A DNA stretch of 64,000 nt, taken from NCBI RefSeq assembly GCF_900114715.1, contig NZ_FOTY01000004.1, forward strand, positions 62,001 to 126,000. The letters run 5' to 3'. This DNA comes from Salibacterium qingdaonense (lineage in GTDB: Bacteria > Bacillota > Bacilli > Bacillales > Marinococcaceae). Of this stretch, positions 9,701 to 19,231 are shown in pieces. Below the pieces are notes generated by a model that made no database searches, was not told the DNA's origin, and saw only the letters and a program-made list of their open reading frames with translations. A program made the translations under genes and the position numbers. The first letter of the stretch is position 1. Every line of letters begins with the position of its first letter.

Positions 9701-10292
9701 TGAAGTGTATTACGGGCTGGCGCTGCAGATGCTTGTGTACCTCGATGTCGTGCTTTCCTTTTCAGAAGATTGGATCGGCAGGAAAGAACTGAAACCAGCA
9801 GGTGTGCTTTATTTTCATATTCACAATCCATTTCTGCAGGCTGCCGGGACGATGGATTCTGATGAGCTGGAACAGGAATTTTTTAAACGGTTTAAGATGA
9901 AAGGTCTTCTAATGGCTGAAGAAGAGCCGGTACGGCTGATGGACACTTCTCTTTCAACCGGATATTCGAATGTAGTACCGGCAGCAATCAAGAAAGATGG
10001 TTCGTTTTACAGCAATTCCTCTGTTCTTCAGGGCGGGGAGTTTGAAGCGATGCGAACGTTTATCCGTTCCAAACTCCAACAGGACGGCGAACAAATCATG
10101 GGAGGAGCTGTTGATATTCAACCATTCAAAAGCGGACAAACAACGGCCTGTGCGTATTGTTCCTTCCGGCCGGTCTGTCAGTTTGACACTTCGTTTGAAT
10201 CGAACAGTTACCGCCAGCTGCGCACGAACCAGGAGGAGATTGTGTCTCACCTTTTCTCCCCGGAGAAGGAGGATGATGTAGAAAATGAATAG
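6786..10292 (+). CDS. addB: ATP-dependent helicase/deoxyribonuclease subunit B
   Basis: AddB half of the AddAB helicase-nuclease that processes double-strand breaks for RecA loading, the Gram-positive counterpart of RecBCD. With the ATG at 6786 (after GGGGGG) the protein has 1168 residues, matching B. subtilis AddB at 1166; the upstream in-frame codon at 6747 lacks a ribosome binding site. Walker A GRTGTGKT occupies residues 8-15. The C-terminal RecB-type nuclease contains the iron-sulfur cysteines: Cys801 (FESCAF) and the CAYCSFRPVC cluster at 1122, 1125 and 1131, with IIDYKSG as the nuclease core. It overlaps addA by 8 bases, so translation is probably coupled. Confidence 0.97.
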   Translation: MTIRFFTGRTGTGKTSTIQNEMIHSLQNKAAPDTSIIYLVPDQMTFQAEQSLVSALGTGFTNLKVLSFSRMAWNVLQETGGITRTYLQQHGIHVLIRKIIEENKEKFRLYESAAGKSGFIEQMEQFITECKRQMVSMPGLHEKLEELDNKEDKSSRDNVLSDKIHDIVTIWENTEEVLEGQYAGAEEYLQLLAEKVKDSAFLQNAELYIDGFHSFTPQEYSVLQALFQCCSHVTTALTMDRPEPDQMPSMLDLFYQPARTYQKLSALAGELTSDEGQTIHFSVNQKHRSGGLLHLEQTFEKRPAQQGPVDDDIYLATAVNRRTEIEASAREINELVRSGYRYKDIAVVTRNSMDYSEMLQSVFRDYGIPLFMDEKRPMLNHPVVEFLRSSLEALSQRWRYEPLFRAWKTDMFFDLDEDWRAAKEELDRLENYVLAYGIQEKHWKQKEDWSYTKTHTSAEEGTKAVQDVSAEEQLNQSRRRLTFPLLNLEKQMKKAKTVKDYCAVLYTFMEELSIAEKIEKIRDEDLAKQNLSKAGEHDQVWNAVIDLLEQMVEMAGEENVSFDTFYQMMETGFDSMSFAIVPPAVDQVTAADMERSRVGDVRVCFILGVNEGILPASFEEEGLLSDEERQWFAREGIELADDAGTRLLNESFLIYRALTLPREKLYISRPLADEEGQSLQTSGLITQIQNLFPELEDKLLYNEPQEYPEKEQEAFAGANRKTRSFLTYQLQRWKQGYPVAPVWWEVYNWFTANADRPSLQMMVDSLFFTNKAEPVPPHLTKQLYGETLKTSVSRFEQFESCAFAQFASYGLRLQERELYKLEAPDIGQLFHGALKEMSEQVQESGQEWGRLSREECRSYAKQSVGRVVPSIQKEILLSSSRYRYLQQKLENTVVRAADILRQQAGVSGFTPMGLELGFGPGETLPPLSFMLSDGTKMEVAGRIDRVDGAEGEDGFYVRIIDYKSGAKDIRLSEVYYGLALQMLVYLDVVLSFSEDWIGRKELKPAGVLYFHIHNPFLQAAGTMDSDELEQEFFKRFKMKGLLMAEEEPVRLMDTSLSTGYSNVVPAAIKKDGSFYSNSSVLQGGEFEAMRTFIRSKLQQDGEQIMGGAVDIQPFKSGQTTACAYCSFRPVCQFDTSFESNSYRQLRTNQEEIVSHLFSPEKEDDVENE

Positions 10293-13200
10293 ATCTGAAA
10301 AGCCGCTTCATTCCGGCTGGACTGATGCCCAGTGGGAAGCTGTGTCTGCATCTGGAGCGGACATGCTCGTTTCGGCAGCAGCCGGAAGTGGAAAAACCGC
10401 CGTACTCGTCGAGAGAATCGTTCATAAAGTCACCGATCCCGAACAGCTTGCCGATGTGGACCGGCTGCTTGTCGTTACCTTTACAAAAGCAGCAGCAGCA
10501 GAAATGAAAGGGCGGATTTCAACAGCACTGGGCCGGGAACTCAACAAATATCCCGGATCTCTTCACCTTCAGCGCCAGCTCTCCCTTATAAACAGGGCCC
10601 AGGTCTCCACTCTGCATTCATTTTGTATGAGTGTAATCCGCAAGTATTATTATAAAATAGACATCGATCCCCAGTTCCGCATCCTCGATGAAACCGAAGG
10701 CGAATTAATGCGGGATGAAATACTGGATGAAATACTGGAAGAAAAGTTCCAAGAAACAGAAAACGAACCATTTCTCGAGGCGGTGGAGCGGTTCAGCAGT
10801 GACCGGAGCGACGAAGGCGTGCGCCGTGTTATCCGCCAGCTCTTTCAGTTTTCAAGAGCTCACCCGGACCCGGAGGAGTGGCTCTTTCATACCGCCGAAA
10901 ATTATAAGATTCCATCCGGAACCAGCCTGGAAGCGACAAAATGGGGCAGAGAGATACTCGAAGATGCTTCCATCCGCCTCCGCTCCTCTGTGGAAAAGCT
11001 TGAACAGGCGGAAACTCTCTGCCGGCAGGCGGGAGGACCTGAATCCTATCTTGCCAACCTGGAAGAGGACAGGCAGATACTTCAACGTCTCCTTGATACA
11101 ACAGACTGGCCAGGTTTATATGAAGAACTTCAGGCTGTGGTATTTTCCAAACTGAAGACGATAAAGAAAAATGAAGATGTGGATGAAGACATCCAAAACC
11201 GAGTCAAAGCACTTCGCGATGAGGTAAAAAAAGAAATCCGTGCGCTGCAGAATGAAGCGTTCTCCCGACCGCCGGAAGATCTTCGCAAAGACATTCATGA
11301 TATGGCCGGTTCCATTTCGGTTCTAACGGAAATGGTCAACGAGTTTTCCGAAAAATACCAGGAAGCAAAATCAGCGAAAAACGTCGTCGACTTTGCTGAT
11401 CTGGAACATTTATGCCTCCGTATCCTCCGCATGGAAGGGTCAGAAGCAGCGGAGGAGTACCAGCACTGGTTTGACGAAATCATGGTCGACGAATACCAGG
11501 ACACAAACCACACCCAGGAAGCCATTCTGCGGCTTATCGCAAAAGGAGACAATCTGTTTTATGTCGGGGATGTGAAACAGAGTGTCTACAGGTTTCGTCT
11601 GGCTGACCCCGGCCTGTTTCTGGAGAAATATAACTCTTATACACGCAGTGGAGACACCCCCGGCCGCCTCGTTCATCTGGATCAAAACTTCCGCAGCCGC
11701 AAAGAAGTCATTCAGGCTGTGAATTTTGTGTTCCGTCAGCTGATGGACGCATCCACTGGCGGAATGGATTATGATGAAACAGCGGAATTGAAAACAGGAA
11801 ATCAAGATTACCCGGATACCGCAGCGGTACCGGAACTTGCCGTCATTAATAAAGGAACCCCTCTATCCGAAAATACAGAGACCGAAACAGATGACATGGA
11901 AGATCTCGAGACAGCCCAGCTTGAGGCAAGGTGGACCGCACAGAAAATCAAGAAGATGCTCGACGAAGGGTATCAGGTGCTCGATAAAGAGACCAAGCAG
12001 ATGCGGAGCATGACATTCCGGGACATTGTTATATTGATGCGCTCCATGAGCTGGGCATCCACTTTTATGGAAGAATGCAGGCATGAAGGTCTTCCGGTTC
12101 ATGCAGAACTGAGAGGCGGCTATTTTGAAGCAGTAGAAATTAATATCATGCTGTCGCTGTTAAAAGTGATTGATAATCCCAGACAAGACATTCCCCTCGC
12201 TTCGGTTCTTCGTTCGCCGATTGTCGGCATGAAGGAAGAAGATCTTGCTGCGGTGCGGACGATGGACAAACAGGGAAGTTTTTACGATGCCCTTACAAAA
12301 TCCGCAGCTGCACCGGCGGCTTCGGTCTGGAAAGAAAAAGCAGCATCCTTCCTTGAAAAACTCCAGGACTGGAGAGAACGGGCCAGAAGTGAAGCATTGT
12401 CGGAATTCATCTGGGATTTGCTGCAGGAAACGGGATATTATGACTTTGCCGGCGGACTCCCGGGCGGCAGACAGCGTCAGGCCAATCTACTGGCCTTATA
12501 TGACCGGGCCAGAACGTATGAAAAAACCTCGTTCCGCGGCCTTTTTCGGTTTCTCCGGTTTATCGAACGCATGCAGGAACGCGGGGATGATCTTGGAACA
12601 GCACGCGCTTTGAGTGAGCAGGAAGATGTCATACGGCTGATGACAATTCATAAAAGCAAAGGACTGGAGTTTCCAATTGTGATACTGGCGGGAATGAACA
12701 AAATGTTTAATTTCCAGGATTTGAATCAACCTGTTCTTTTTCACAAAGAGCTTGGGATCGGCACCCGTCATATTGACCCCGAAAACAGAGTCATGACAGA
12801 AGCTGTCCCCCGTTTGGCCGTTAAAATCAGAAATCACAAAGAAAGTATTGCCGAAGAAATGAGAATTCTCTATGTCGCGATGACACGAGCGCGGGAAAAG
12901 TTAATCATGACTGGCACATTGCGTAAAGCCGAAAAAACAATCGACGAATGGGCGGCGGGATACAATCATGATAAAACCGTTCTTCCGGAATGGAAACGGC
13001 GGAAGGCAAAATCCTTCCTGGACTGGGTCGGGCCGGCTGTTTTCCGGCACCGGGCTGCCGCAGACTATCATCCCGGACCATCAGAGGAAGCACACCAGGG
13101 ACTGTATCACGACCCAGTCCCCTGGAACATTCAATTGGTAGAACGAGCAGAACTTCCATCGCAGGAAGAAAGCGCACCGGAAGCAGATCAAATCGTGGAA

Positions 13201-13968
13201 GATGCTCTTTTAAACATGGAAGCCGTGCCGATTTCATCAGGCGTCCGGCACCGGGTGGATGAACGTTTATCCTGGAAGTATCCGTACCAAAGTGCGCTCC
13301 AGACCCGTTCCAAACAGACAGTCAGTGAGTTCAAAAAATCCGTGCAGGATGAATACAGTGAACCGGTGTACCAACCGGCGTTTCATTCGCAGTACGCGCA
13401 CCGCCCATCGTTTATGCAGGAGACTGACCTCCGGCCGGAAGAAAAAGGAACAGCGCTTCACACCTTGATGCAGCATCTTCCACTCGATAAAGAGTTAACC
13501 CCGGCATTGTGCCGCACATTCGCAGAACAGCTTGTTGAAAACGAGCTGTTAACCGAAGAACAGGCGGCTGTCATTAATACGGAAGAAGTGTCCGCCTTCT
13601 TTCAGACGGTTATCGGCCGGCGGATGCAGGAGGCAGCCCATGTTTTCCGGGAAACAGCTTTCACGTACGGTAAATATGGAACCCCGGAACACGATCTTGT
13701 TCTTTTGCAGGGGGCGGTAGACTGCATTTTTCAAGAAGAAGACGGCACAACGGTTCTGCTGGATTATAAAACAGACGCCCATGCGGGACGATTCCCCGGG
13801 GAACCTCAGAAAGCCAAAGCAAGGATGAAGCAAAAATATCAATCTCAGATAGACCTTTACCTTGAAGCCGTGTCGGCTATCTGGGAGACAACGATTCAGG
13901 AAGCATACATTTATGCCTTTGATGGAGGAGAATGGATCGATATGAAAGAACAGGAGTCCACTTTATGA
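10285..13968 (+). CDS. addA: ATP-dependent helicase/deoxyribonuclease subunit A
   Basis: UvrD-type helicase and nuclease subunit of AddAB. The 1227 residues match the family (about 1232 in B. subtilis). Walker A is AAAGSGKT near residues 31-38; motif II is VDEYQDTN, motif III DVKQSVYRFRLADP, motif V TIHKSKGLEF and motif VI YVAMTRAREKL. The C-terminal nuclease has GAVDCIF followed by LLDYKTDA near residue 1157. AAGGAGGATG upstream lies inside the end of addB. The stop overlaps the sbcD start as ATGA, so addB-addA-sbcD-sbcC is one translationally coupled repair operon. Confidence 0.97.
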   Translation: MNRSEKPLHSGWTDAQWEAVSASGADMLVSAAAGSGKTAVLVERIVHKVTDPEQLADVDRLLVVTFTKAAAAEMKGRISTALGRELNKYPGSLHLQRQLSLINRAQVSTLHSFCMSVIRKYYYKIDIDPQFRILDETEGELMRDEILDEILEEKFQETENEPFLEAVERFSSDRSDEGVRRVIRQLFQFSRAHPDPEEWLFHTAENYKIPSGTSLEATKWGREILEDASIRLRSSVEKLEQAETLCRQAGGPESYLANLEEDRQILQRLLDTTDWPGLYEELQAVVFSKLKTIKKNEDVDEDIQNRVKALRDEVKKEIRALQNEAFSRPPEDLRKDIHDMAGSISVLTEMVNEFSEKYQEAKSAKNVVDFADLEHLCLRILRMEGSEAAEEYQHWFDEIMVDEYQDTNHTQEAILRLIAKGDNLFYVGDVKQSVYRFRLADPGLFLEKYNSYTRSGDTPGRLVHLDQNFRSRKEVIQAVNFVFRQLMDASTGGMDYDETAELKTGNQDYPDTAAVPELAVINKGTPLSENTETETDDMEDLETAQLEARWTAQKIKKMLDEGYQVLDKETKQMRSMTFRDIVILMRSMSWASTFMEECRHEGLPVHAELRGGYFEAVEINIMLSLLKVIDNPRQDIPLASVLRSPIVGMKEEDLAAVRTMDKQGSFYDALTKSAAAPAASVWKEKAASFLEKLQDWRERARSEALSEFIWDLLQETGYYDFAGGLPGGRQRQANLLALYDRARTYEKTSFRGLFRFLRFIERMQERGDDLGTARALSEQEDVIRLMTIHKSKGLEFPIVILAGMNKMFNFQDLNQPVLFHKELGIGTRHIDPENRVMTEAVPRLAVKIRNHKESIAEEMRILYVAMTRAREKLIMTGTLRKAEKTIDEWAAGYNHDKTVLPEWKRRKAKSFLDWVGPAVFRHRAAADYHPGPSEEAHQGLYHDPVPWNIQLVERAELPSQEESAPEADQIVEDALLNMEAVPISSGVRHRVDERLSWKYPYQSALQTRSKQTVSEFKKSVQDEYSEPVYQPAFHSQYAHRPSFMQETDLRPEEKGTALHTLMQHLPLDKELTPALCRTFAEQLVENELLTEEQAAVINTEEVSAFFQTVIGRRMQEAAHVFRETAFTYGKYGTPEHDLVLLQGAVDCIFQEEDGTTVLLDYKTDAHAGRFPGEPQKAKARMKQKYQSQIDLYLEAVSAIWETTIQEAYIYAFDGGEWIDMKEQESTL

Positions 13969-15128
13969 GAATACTTCATACGGCAGACTGGCACATTGGG
14001 CGGATGCTGGAGGGAAGAAGCCGCCTGACAGAACATACCGCCTTTCTCGAAGAACTTGAAGTCATCATCCGGGAGGAAAAAGCAGACGTACTCCTCGTTG
14101 CCGGAGACGTGTTTGACTCGGTCAATCCGCCTGCCGACGCGGAAAGTCTGTTTTATGAAAAAATGGCGGCCATCAGCAGCCGATGCGGCATTCCTATCGC
14201 CGTCATCGCTGGAAATCACGATCATCCAGAACGGCTGGAAGCACCGCGCCAGCTGGCTGCCGCGCAGAATATCCATATTCTCGGCTATCCCGGCCGAAAA
14301 CCGCTTATGATTCCAGTGAAGGAGGATATCCTTCAACTGGCGGCCCTGCCGTATCCATCTGAAGCCAGGATGAAAACGCTCTTCACAAGCGATCCAAAGG
14401 AGACGAAAATACGACAGGCCTATCAGAAGAAGGTGCGGGAACTGTTTGATGCGATGACGGCTTCTTTCCATCCCGGACACGTCCGTATGGCTGTCAGTCA
14501 CTTATTTGCCGCCGGTGGAGCAGAAAGTGATTCCGAGCGGCCTATTGAAGTCGGAGGTGCTTATACCCTCTCTTCCACCAGTTTTCCCGCCGATATACAG
14601 TACATGGCGCTCGGTCATCTGCACCGTCCACAAAATATTCATCATCCCGATTATCCTGTTCGTTATTCCGGATCGCCGCTTGCCTTTAGTTTTTCCGAAG
14701 CCGGCCATCAAAAGTCGGTAACAGTGGTAGATGTTCAGGCGGACGATAAGATTGCAGATATTCGCGAGGTTCCAATCTCAAGCGGCAGCCCGCTCGTTCA
14801 ATGGAAAGCCGAAGGGGGAATGGACCAGGTGAAAAAATGGATAGACGAGAAGAAAGACCGGAATGCATGGGTGGAACTGCAGCTTCATCTTGACGACTCC
14901 CCGTCTATGGAAGACATTCAGCTTATAAGGAAACATCATCCCGGCATCGTGCATATCTATCCTGTTTTCCCGGAAAAACAGATTGCTTTGTCAACTGAAA
15001 ACAGAAGCAGCCTGCCGATAGATGCCCTGTTCCAGAAGTTTTATGAAAAACAGACAGGAGGAGCCTCGCCGGACGAGGAATTGGTTCAATTATTTATGGA
15101 ACTGGTCGAGGAAGGAGACGAAGAGTAA
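13965..15128 (+). CDS. sbcD: Exonuclease subunit SbcD (Mre11-like)
   Basis: Nuclease subunit of the SbcCD complex, which cleaves hairpins and protein-blocked DNA ends. The chosen start at 13965 follows AGGAG and gives 387 residues (B. subtilis about 391); an earlier in-frame codon at 13932 has no ribosome binding site. Metallophosphoesterase motifs run in order: HTADWHIG (residues 5-12), VAGDVFDS, AGNHDHPER, a VSHLFAAGG segment and GHLHRPQ, which together supply the two-metal site. It begins inside the addA stop (ATGA) and its TAA shares one base with the sbcC ATG. Confidence 0.96.
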   Translation: MRILHTADWHIGRMLEGRSRLTEHTAFLEELEVIIREEKADVLLVAGDVFDSVNPPADAESLFYEKMAAISSRCGIPIAVIAGNHDHPERLEAPRQLAAAQNIHILGYPGRKPLMIPVKEDILQLAALPYPSEARMKTLFTSDPKETKIRQAYQKKVRELFDAMTASFHPGHVRMAVSHLFAAGGAESDSERPIEVGGAYTLSSTSFPADIQYMALGHLHRPQNIHHPDYPVRYSGSPLAFSFSEAGHQKSVTVVDVQADDKIADIREVPISSGSPLVQWKAEGGMDQVKKWIDEKKDRNAWVELQLHLDDSPSMEDIQLIRKHHPGIVHIYPVFPEKQIALSTENRSSLPIDALFQKFYEKQTGGASPDEELVQLFMELVEEGDEE

Positions 15129-18100
15129 TGCGTCCGCTGGAATTATCACTAAAAGGTCTGCACAGTTTCAGAGAAAAACAGACCGTTGACTTCACCAGTC
15201 TTACCGAGGAAGGGATTTTTGGCATTTTCGGGCCTACCGGAAGTGGAAAATCCTCCATTCTGGATGCGATGACACTGGCATTATACGGAAATGTCGAAAG
15301 AGCTCCGAATAATACAAATGGAATCATCAATCAGGGAGAAGATGAGCTGTATGTCTCTTTCACGTTCCAGCTCGGGAACGGAGCTGATTACTCGGTATGG
15401 AAAGTAGAGCGGAGCTATAAACGCTCCGGCGGCCATCATGTCAAAACGGCTTCGGCGCGGCTGCATGATTTAACCGGCACTCCGTTAGTACTTGCCGATA
15501 AAGCCAGTGACGTGAATAAAGAAGTAGAAAAGCTGCTCGGACTATCCATCGATGATTTCACACGTGCCGTTGTGCTTCCTCAAGGAAAATTTTCCGACTT
15601 TCTGACGCTTCGGGGCAACGAACGGAGATTAATGCTGCAACGTATCTTTCAGCTCGAAAAGTATGGGGATCAGTTAATAAAGAAGGTAAAAACGGGATTA
15701 CAGAATGCCGTCCACGGCAGGGAAAAAATAGAATCAGAACAGCAGGGACTCGGTATGGATGCGGCCGCTCTGAAAAGGGCGGAAAAGGAAACAGCTTACT
15801 GGGATGAGCGGATGCAGTCAGTACTCACAACAAGAGAAGTATTGGAAGAAAAGTGGAAGAAAAGCAGACAGCTCCGGGAATGGGAACAGGAGTGGAAAGA
15901 GAGCGCCCGGAATATCGAAAAACTTCTCGCCGAAAAAGAAGCAGTAGATCAGCAGCGCAGACAACTCGAACTTTCCGAACAAGCGGACATGCTGATGCCT
16001 TACGCAGATGGTGTGCTCGAGGCGGCTTCAGAAAAACAAAAGTGGATGTCAGAAGAAAAACAAACCCGCAGCCGCCGCGATCAAGCGCGCGTGCAGCATG
16101 AAAACGTATCTCAGGAAATGGAAACGTTCAAAACGAAAAAAAAGCAGGCAGAAGAACGGCTTCGTCAGCGCGAAAACGAAGTAGATAAAGCAGAAGAACT
16201 GCAACGAAACACAGCCGATTCTAAAAAACAGGAAGAGACCCTTCAAAAACAAAAAATGGGAATAGACGAACGGCTGCAAACCCACAGAACAGAAGAGCAG
16301 CAAATGCAGCAGGACCTGGGGAAATATGAACAGGCAGTGCGGCATTTTCAAAATGAGCTGGAGCAGCTGGACAAGACGATGGAAAACCTTTATACACTGA
16401 TGGAAGCTAAAGATGCCAAACAGCATATTGTTCAGCTCGAGTATCAATACGAGACGGTGTCCAGCGAAAAGCAGGAGGAAAACAAACAGGAACTTTCTCT
16501 GAGCGGTGCATTAAAAGAGAAAAACCGAGAGACGATAAGCAGTCAGAATCGGCTTCTGGACCGATCCGGTCAGCTTCTCTACTGGTACAATAAATGCTCG
16601 GACGAACGCCAGTGGCTGGAACAGACGATCCATCGTCTCGGAAAGTGGTCCGATTCATGCCAAAGTGAAGCAGATTATATTCAAAAACAGGCGGCAGCGG
16701 CCGAGCTTGCGCTTCAGTTAGCGTCCGGTGAAGCCTGTCCGGTCTGCGGATCTGTTCATCACCCCGACCCGGAACATCAGGGAAATACCGAAAAGGATGT
16801 ACAGCCTGTACTGGAACAAAAGAACAACCTGGATAACTGGATCCAGCGCTTAAAATCGATGGAAGTACAATGCAGAAGCCGGCAGCACGTGCTCCAGCAG
16901 TTATCCGAACAAACAGCCGGCATGGTTCTCACTCCGGTAAATGAAGCACAAACGCCGGGAAATCTGGAAGCAGACTGGTTTCTTCCGGTCATAGAACAAA
17001 ATGACAACTGGGAGCAGGACCTACAAAAGAAGATGCAGGAGTGGGAACGGGAAGAAGACACGATAGAATACATCCAGCGGGATATTGAAGCGAAAAAAAG
17101 CCTGCTCCAGCAGCTTTCGGTGGAAAAAAAGGAACTCCGCCACCAGTGGATCACATCAGGTATGTCGCTTCAGGAAAAACTGGATCAGGCCAATACGCTT
17201 TGGGCTCAGATCCAGGAAAAGAAAAAAGAGTGGCATCAGATGTATTCCCGTTTTGACTATGAAACCGTGGAAGAAAAGCAGCGGGAACGAATGCAGCAGG
17301 ATGAACAAAGACAAACGCTTCAAAAAAGAGTGGAAGAAGGTACCACCTACGTACAGAGCCACCAGCAGAAGCTTCAGGAAAAAAGAAACGCTATTCATAC
17401 TGTCACAATAGAACAAAAAGAGACAGACACAAAGCTTGAACAGGTATCTTCGTATATCCGGCAGCAGGAACAACAGATTTATCAGTATCTGCAGGACGAA
17501 TCTGTCAAAGATGCACGTGCGGCCCTTGAACAAGAAAAACAGACATGGGTGGAACAGGAACAAAGTCTCTCCAAGAGGCTCGAACAGACAGCTTCTGAAA
17601 AACAGGAAGCTGAACATGCTCATTCCATCGCTCTTCATGCCGTCCAGGAAGCAGAAAAAAGAGAAGAAAATAACATGCGGAAATGGAAAGAACAGACTGC
17701 GCTTTACGACGAAATGCCAAATGAACCATCCAGTATTAAAGAGTATGTGCTGCCCGAAGATGAAAAAACAAACATCCAGAGAAGAATCAAAAATCATGAC
17801 CATTCGCTGCATTACTGGAGAAGAGCCAAGGAAGAGCTGGAACCGAAAATTTCCGGCCGGACCGTCTCCGACGAAAACTGGAGGAAACTTGATAACGCCA
17901 GAAACAGCGCGGTCGAATTGGTCGATTACACCCGGGAAAGACGTGCAGCCGCACACCAAACACTAAAAACAATTGAACAGAAAAAAGAACGTTATGAAGC
18001 ATTGGAGAAAGAGCGGAAAGAATGGGAGAAGGAGGCGGAAAAATACCGTAAACTGGACCATGTTTTCCGTGGAAAAGGGTTCATTGATTTTCTGGCAGAA

Positions 18101-18538
18101 GAACAATTGGAGCAGGTAACCCGGACAGCGTCCGAGTGGCTGCGGCAGCTGACCAGGGGAAGGTACACTGTAGAACTTGACGAACAGGGCGGATTCATTA
18201 TCCGGGATGAAACAAATGCCGGTTTAACACGACCTGTTTCCTCTTTATCCGGTGGCGAAACGTTTTTAACAAGCCTTGCGCTCGCTCTTGCATTATCATC
18301 TTCCATCCAATTAAAAGGGCGCTATCCGCTTGAGTTCTTCTTTCTGGATGAAGGATTTGGCACACTGGACCAGGAACTGCTGGACACAGTGATGACAGCA
18401 CTGGAAAAACTTCAGATGAATAACCTGGCTGTCGGAATCATCAGCCACGTACCGGACATTCAGGAACGCCTTCTTCATAAATTGATAGTGAAAGAAGCAC
18501 AGGCCGGCGGAGAGGGGAGCAGCATTGAAAAAGTATAA
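15128..18538 (+). CDS. sbcC: Exonuclease subunit SbcC (Rad50-like ATPase)
   Basis: SMC-like ATPase partner of SbcD. The 1136 residues (B. subtilis about 1130) comprise an N-terminal ATPase lobe with Walker A GPTGSGKSS near residue 36, two very long Glu/Gln/Lys-rich coiled coils, a zinc hook CPVC near residue 537 at the coiled-coil apex, and a C-terminal lobe with signature LSGGETF and Walker B FFLDEGFGTLD. Last gene of the addB-addA-sbcD-sbcC operon. No T-run terminator follows directly; an inverted repeat (CCGGCTG/CAGCCGG, 18616-18639) lies about 80 bases downstream. Confidence 0.96.
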   Translation: MRPLELSLKGLHSFREKQTVDFTSLTEEGIFGIFGPTGSGKSSILDAMTLALYGNVERAPNNTNGIINQGEDELYVSFTFQLGNGADYSVWKVERSYKRSGGHHVKTASARLHDLTGTPLVLADKASDVNKEVEKLLGLSIDDFTRAVVLPQGKFSDFLTLRGNERRLMLQRIFQLEKYGDQLIKKVKTGLQNAVHGREKIESEQQGLGMDAAALKRAEKETAYWDERMQSVLTTREVLEEKWKKSRQLREWEQEWKESARNIEKLLAEKEAVDQQRRQLELSEQADMLMPYADGVLEAASEKQKWMSEEKQTRSRRDQARVQHENVSQEMETFKTKKKQAEERLRQRENEVDKAEELQRNTADSKKQEETLQKQKMGIDERLQTHRTEEQQMQQDLGKYEQAVRHFQNELEQLDKTMENLYTLMEAKDAKQHIVQLEYQYETVSSEKQEENKQELSLSGALKEKNRETISSQNRLLDRSGQLLYWYNKCSDERQWLEQTIHRLGKWSDSCQSEADYIQKQAAAAELALQLASGEACPVCGSVHHPDPEHQGNTEKDVQPVLEQKNNLDNWIQRLKSMEVQCRSRQHVLQQLSEQTAGMVLTPVNEAQTPGNLEADWFLPVIEQNDNWEQDLQKKMQEWEREEDTIEYIQRDIEAKKSLLQQLSVEKKELRHQWITSGMSLQEKLDQANTLWAQIQEKKKEWHQMYSRFDYETVEEKQRERMQQDEQRQTLQKRVEEGTTYVQSHQQKLQEKRNAIHTVTIEQKETDTKLEQVSSYIRQQEQQIYQYLQDESVKDARAALEQEKQTWVEQEQSLSKRLEQTASEKQEAEHAHSIALHAVQEAEKREENNMRKWKEQTALYDEMPNEPSSIKEYVLPEDEKTNIQRRIKNHDHSLHYWRRAKEELEPKISGRTVSDENWRKLDNARNSAVELVDYTRERRAAAHQTLKTIEQKKERYEALEKERKEWEKEAEKYRKLDHVFRGKGFIDFLAEEQLEQVTRTASEWLRQLTRGRYTVELDEQGGFIIRDETNAGLTRPVSSLSGGETFLTSLALALALSSSIQLKGRYPLEFFFLDEGFGTLDQELLDTVMTALEKLQMNNLAVGIISHVPDIQERLLHKLIVKEAQAGGEGSSIEKV

Positions 18539-18615
18539 TTCTCTGAAAGGAACGCACGATGTTAACTGTAATTTCATTATGTAAACCTGGAGATTGAAAT
18601 CACCTTTTTTAGAAG

Positions 18616-18639
18616 CCGGCTGTATCTTCATGCAGCCGG
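18616..18639. repeat. Inverted repeat downstream of sbcC
   Basis: Arms CCGGCTG and CAGCCGG around a 10-base loop. There is no T-run on either side, so it is not a canonical intrinsic terminator; it could slow transcription or protect the 3' end of the repair mRNA. Confidence 0.4.
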
Positions 18640-18723
18640 TGATTCTGAAGGCGGGGAAATCACTTCATCACAAATGATGGGCGGATTGAATAATTTATAC
18701 ATGCAGAAGGGGAGAACACACAC

Positions 18724-18825
18724 ATGAATAATAACAAAGTAGAGAAGAGACTGGCCGTTGTCTGCCTTGTCGTCGCAGCTTTGCTGTTCATCTCCCTTGT
18801 CCGCAGCTTTCTGGGCTTTCTTTGA
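18724..18825 (+). CDS. Possible 33-residue single-span membrane peptide
   Basis: An ATG preceded by AAGGGGAG at 18708-18715 opens a 33-codon frame: a short charged start (MNNNKVEKR) followed by a hydrophobic stretch long enough to cross the membrane (LAVVCLVVAALLFISLVRSF) and a short tail. The good ribosome binding site and the amphipathic design argue for a real mini-gene. It lies downstream of sbcC on the same strand and converges on the CHY zinc-finger gene. No function can be assigned. Confidence 0.45.
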   Translation: MNNNKVEKRLAVVCLVVAALLFISLVRSFLGFL

Positions 18826-18898
18826 GATTTTTCTGAATGTGTAATAAGCACGAAAATGATGCTGTTCAGCCGTCTTATTCTGCGGAACGTTTTTGATG

Positions 18899-19231
18899 TT
18901 ACTCAAAGTACAGAGAATAATGATACCGGCATCCGGGATTGAAAGGGGCACTGCAGGACGGGCACTGATAACCGCTTTCCAGATAATCTCGTATGGAAAG
19001 GTGTGCAGCACATATCCCGCACAGTACAGCTTCCAGATGAAACTCATCCTGCGGCCATCTCTTGGGGGGTGCGCCGCAGAGTTCCTTGTGACACTCATAA
19101 CAGCAGTAATAAGACTTGCAGCAGTAGCACTTTACAGCGATCACATCGTGATGCTCGTGATAGTGGGTGCATCTTGTTTCATGATCCATGTTGATTCCAT
19201 ATACGACATCATCTTTTATCATGATTTTCAT
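18899..19231 (-). CDS. CHY-type zinc finger protein
   Basis: A 110-residue Cys/His-rich protein. AGGAGG five bases before the ATG at 19231 fixes the start. The sequence holds GINMDHETRCTHYHEHHDV (the C-x-H-Y core at residues 21-24) followed by many Cys pairs (CYCC, CCYECH, CGIC, CPSC), which fits the CHY zinc-finger family that binds several zinc ions. Bacterial members are small soluble proteins without an established reaction; yeast Hot13 of the same domain family works in mitochondrial redox and zinc handling. It is monocistronic on the minus strand and ends 73 bases before the 33-residue plus-strand frame. Confidence 0.85.
   Translation of the reverse strand: MKIMIKDDVVYGINMDHETRCTHYHEHHDVIAVKCYCCKSYYCCYECHKELCGAPPKRWPQDEFHLEAVLCGICAAHLSIRDYLESGYQCPSCSAPFNPGCRYHYSLYFE

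Noticed and set aside
17156-17959. 267-codon minus-strand frame
   Set aside because: Antisense to the coiled coil of sbcC; Phe/Leu-rich composition is the complement of Glu/Lys/Gln codons.
18628-19098. 156-codon minus-strand frame between sbcC and the CHY protein gene
   Set aside because: Overlaps the CHY zinc-finger gene in another frame; no ribosome binding site or motif.
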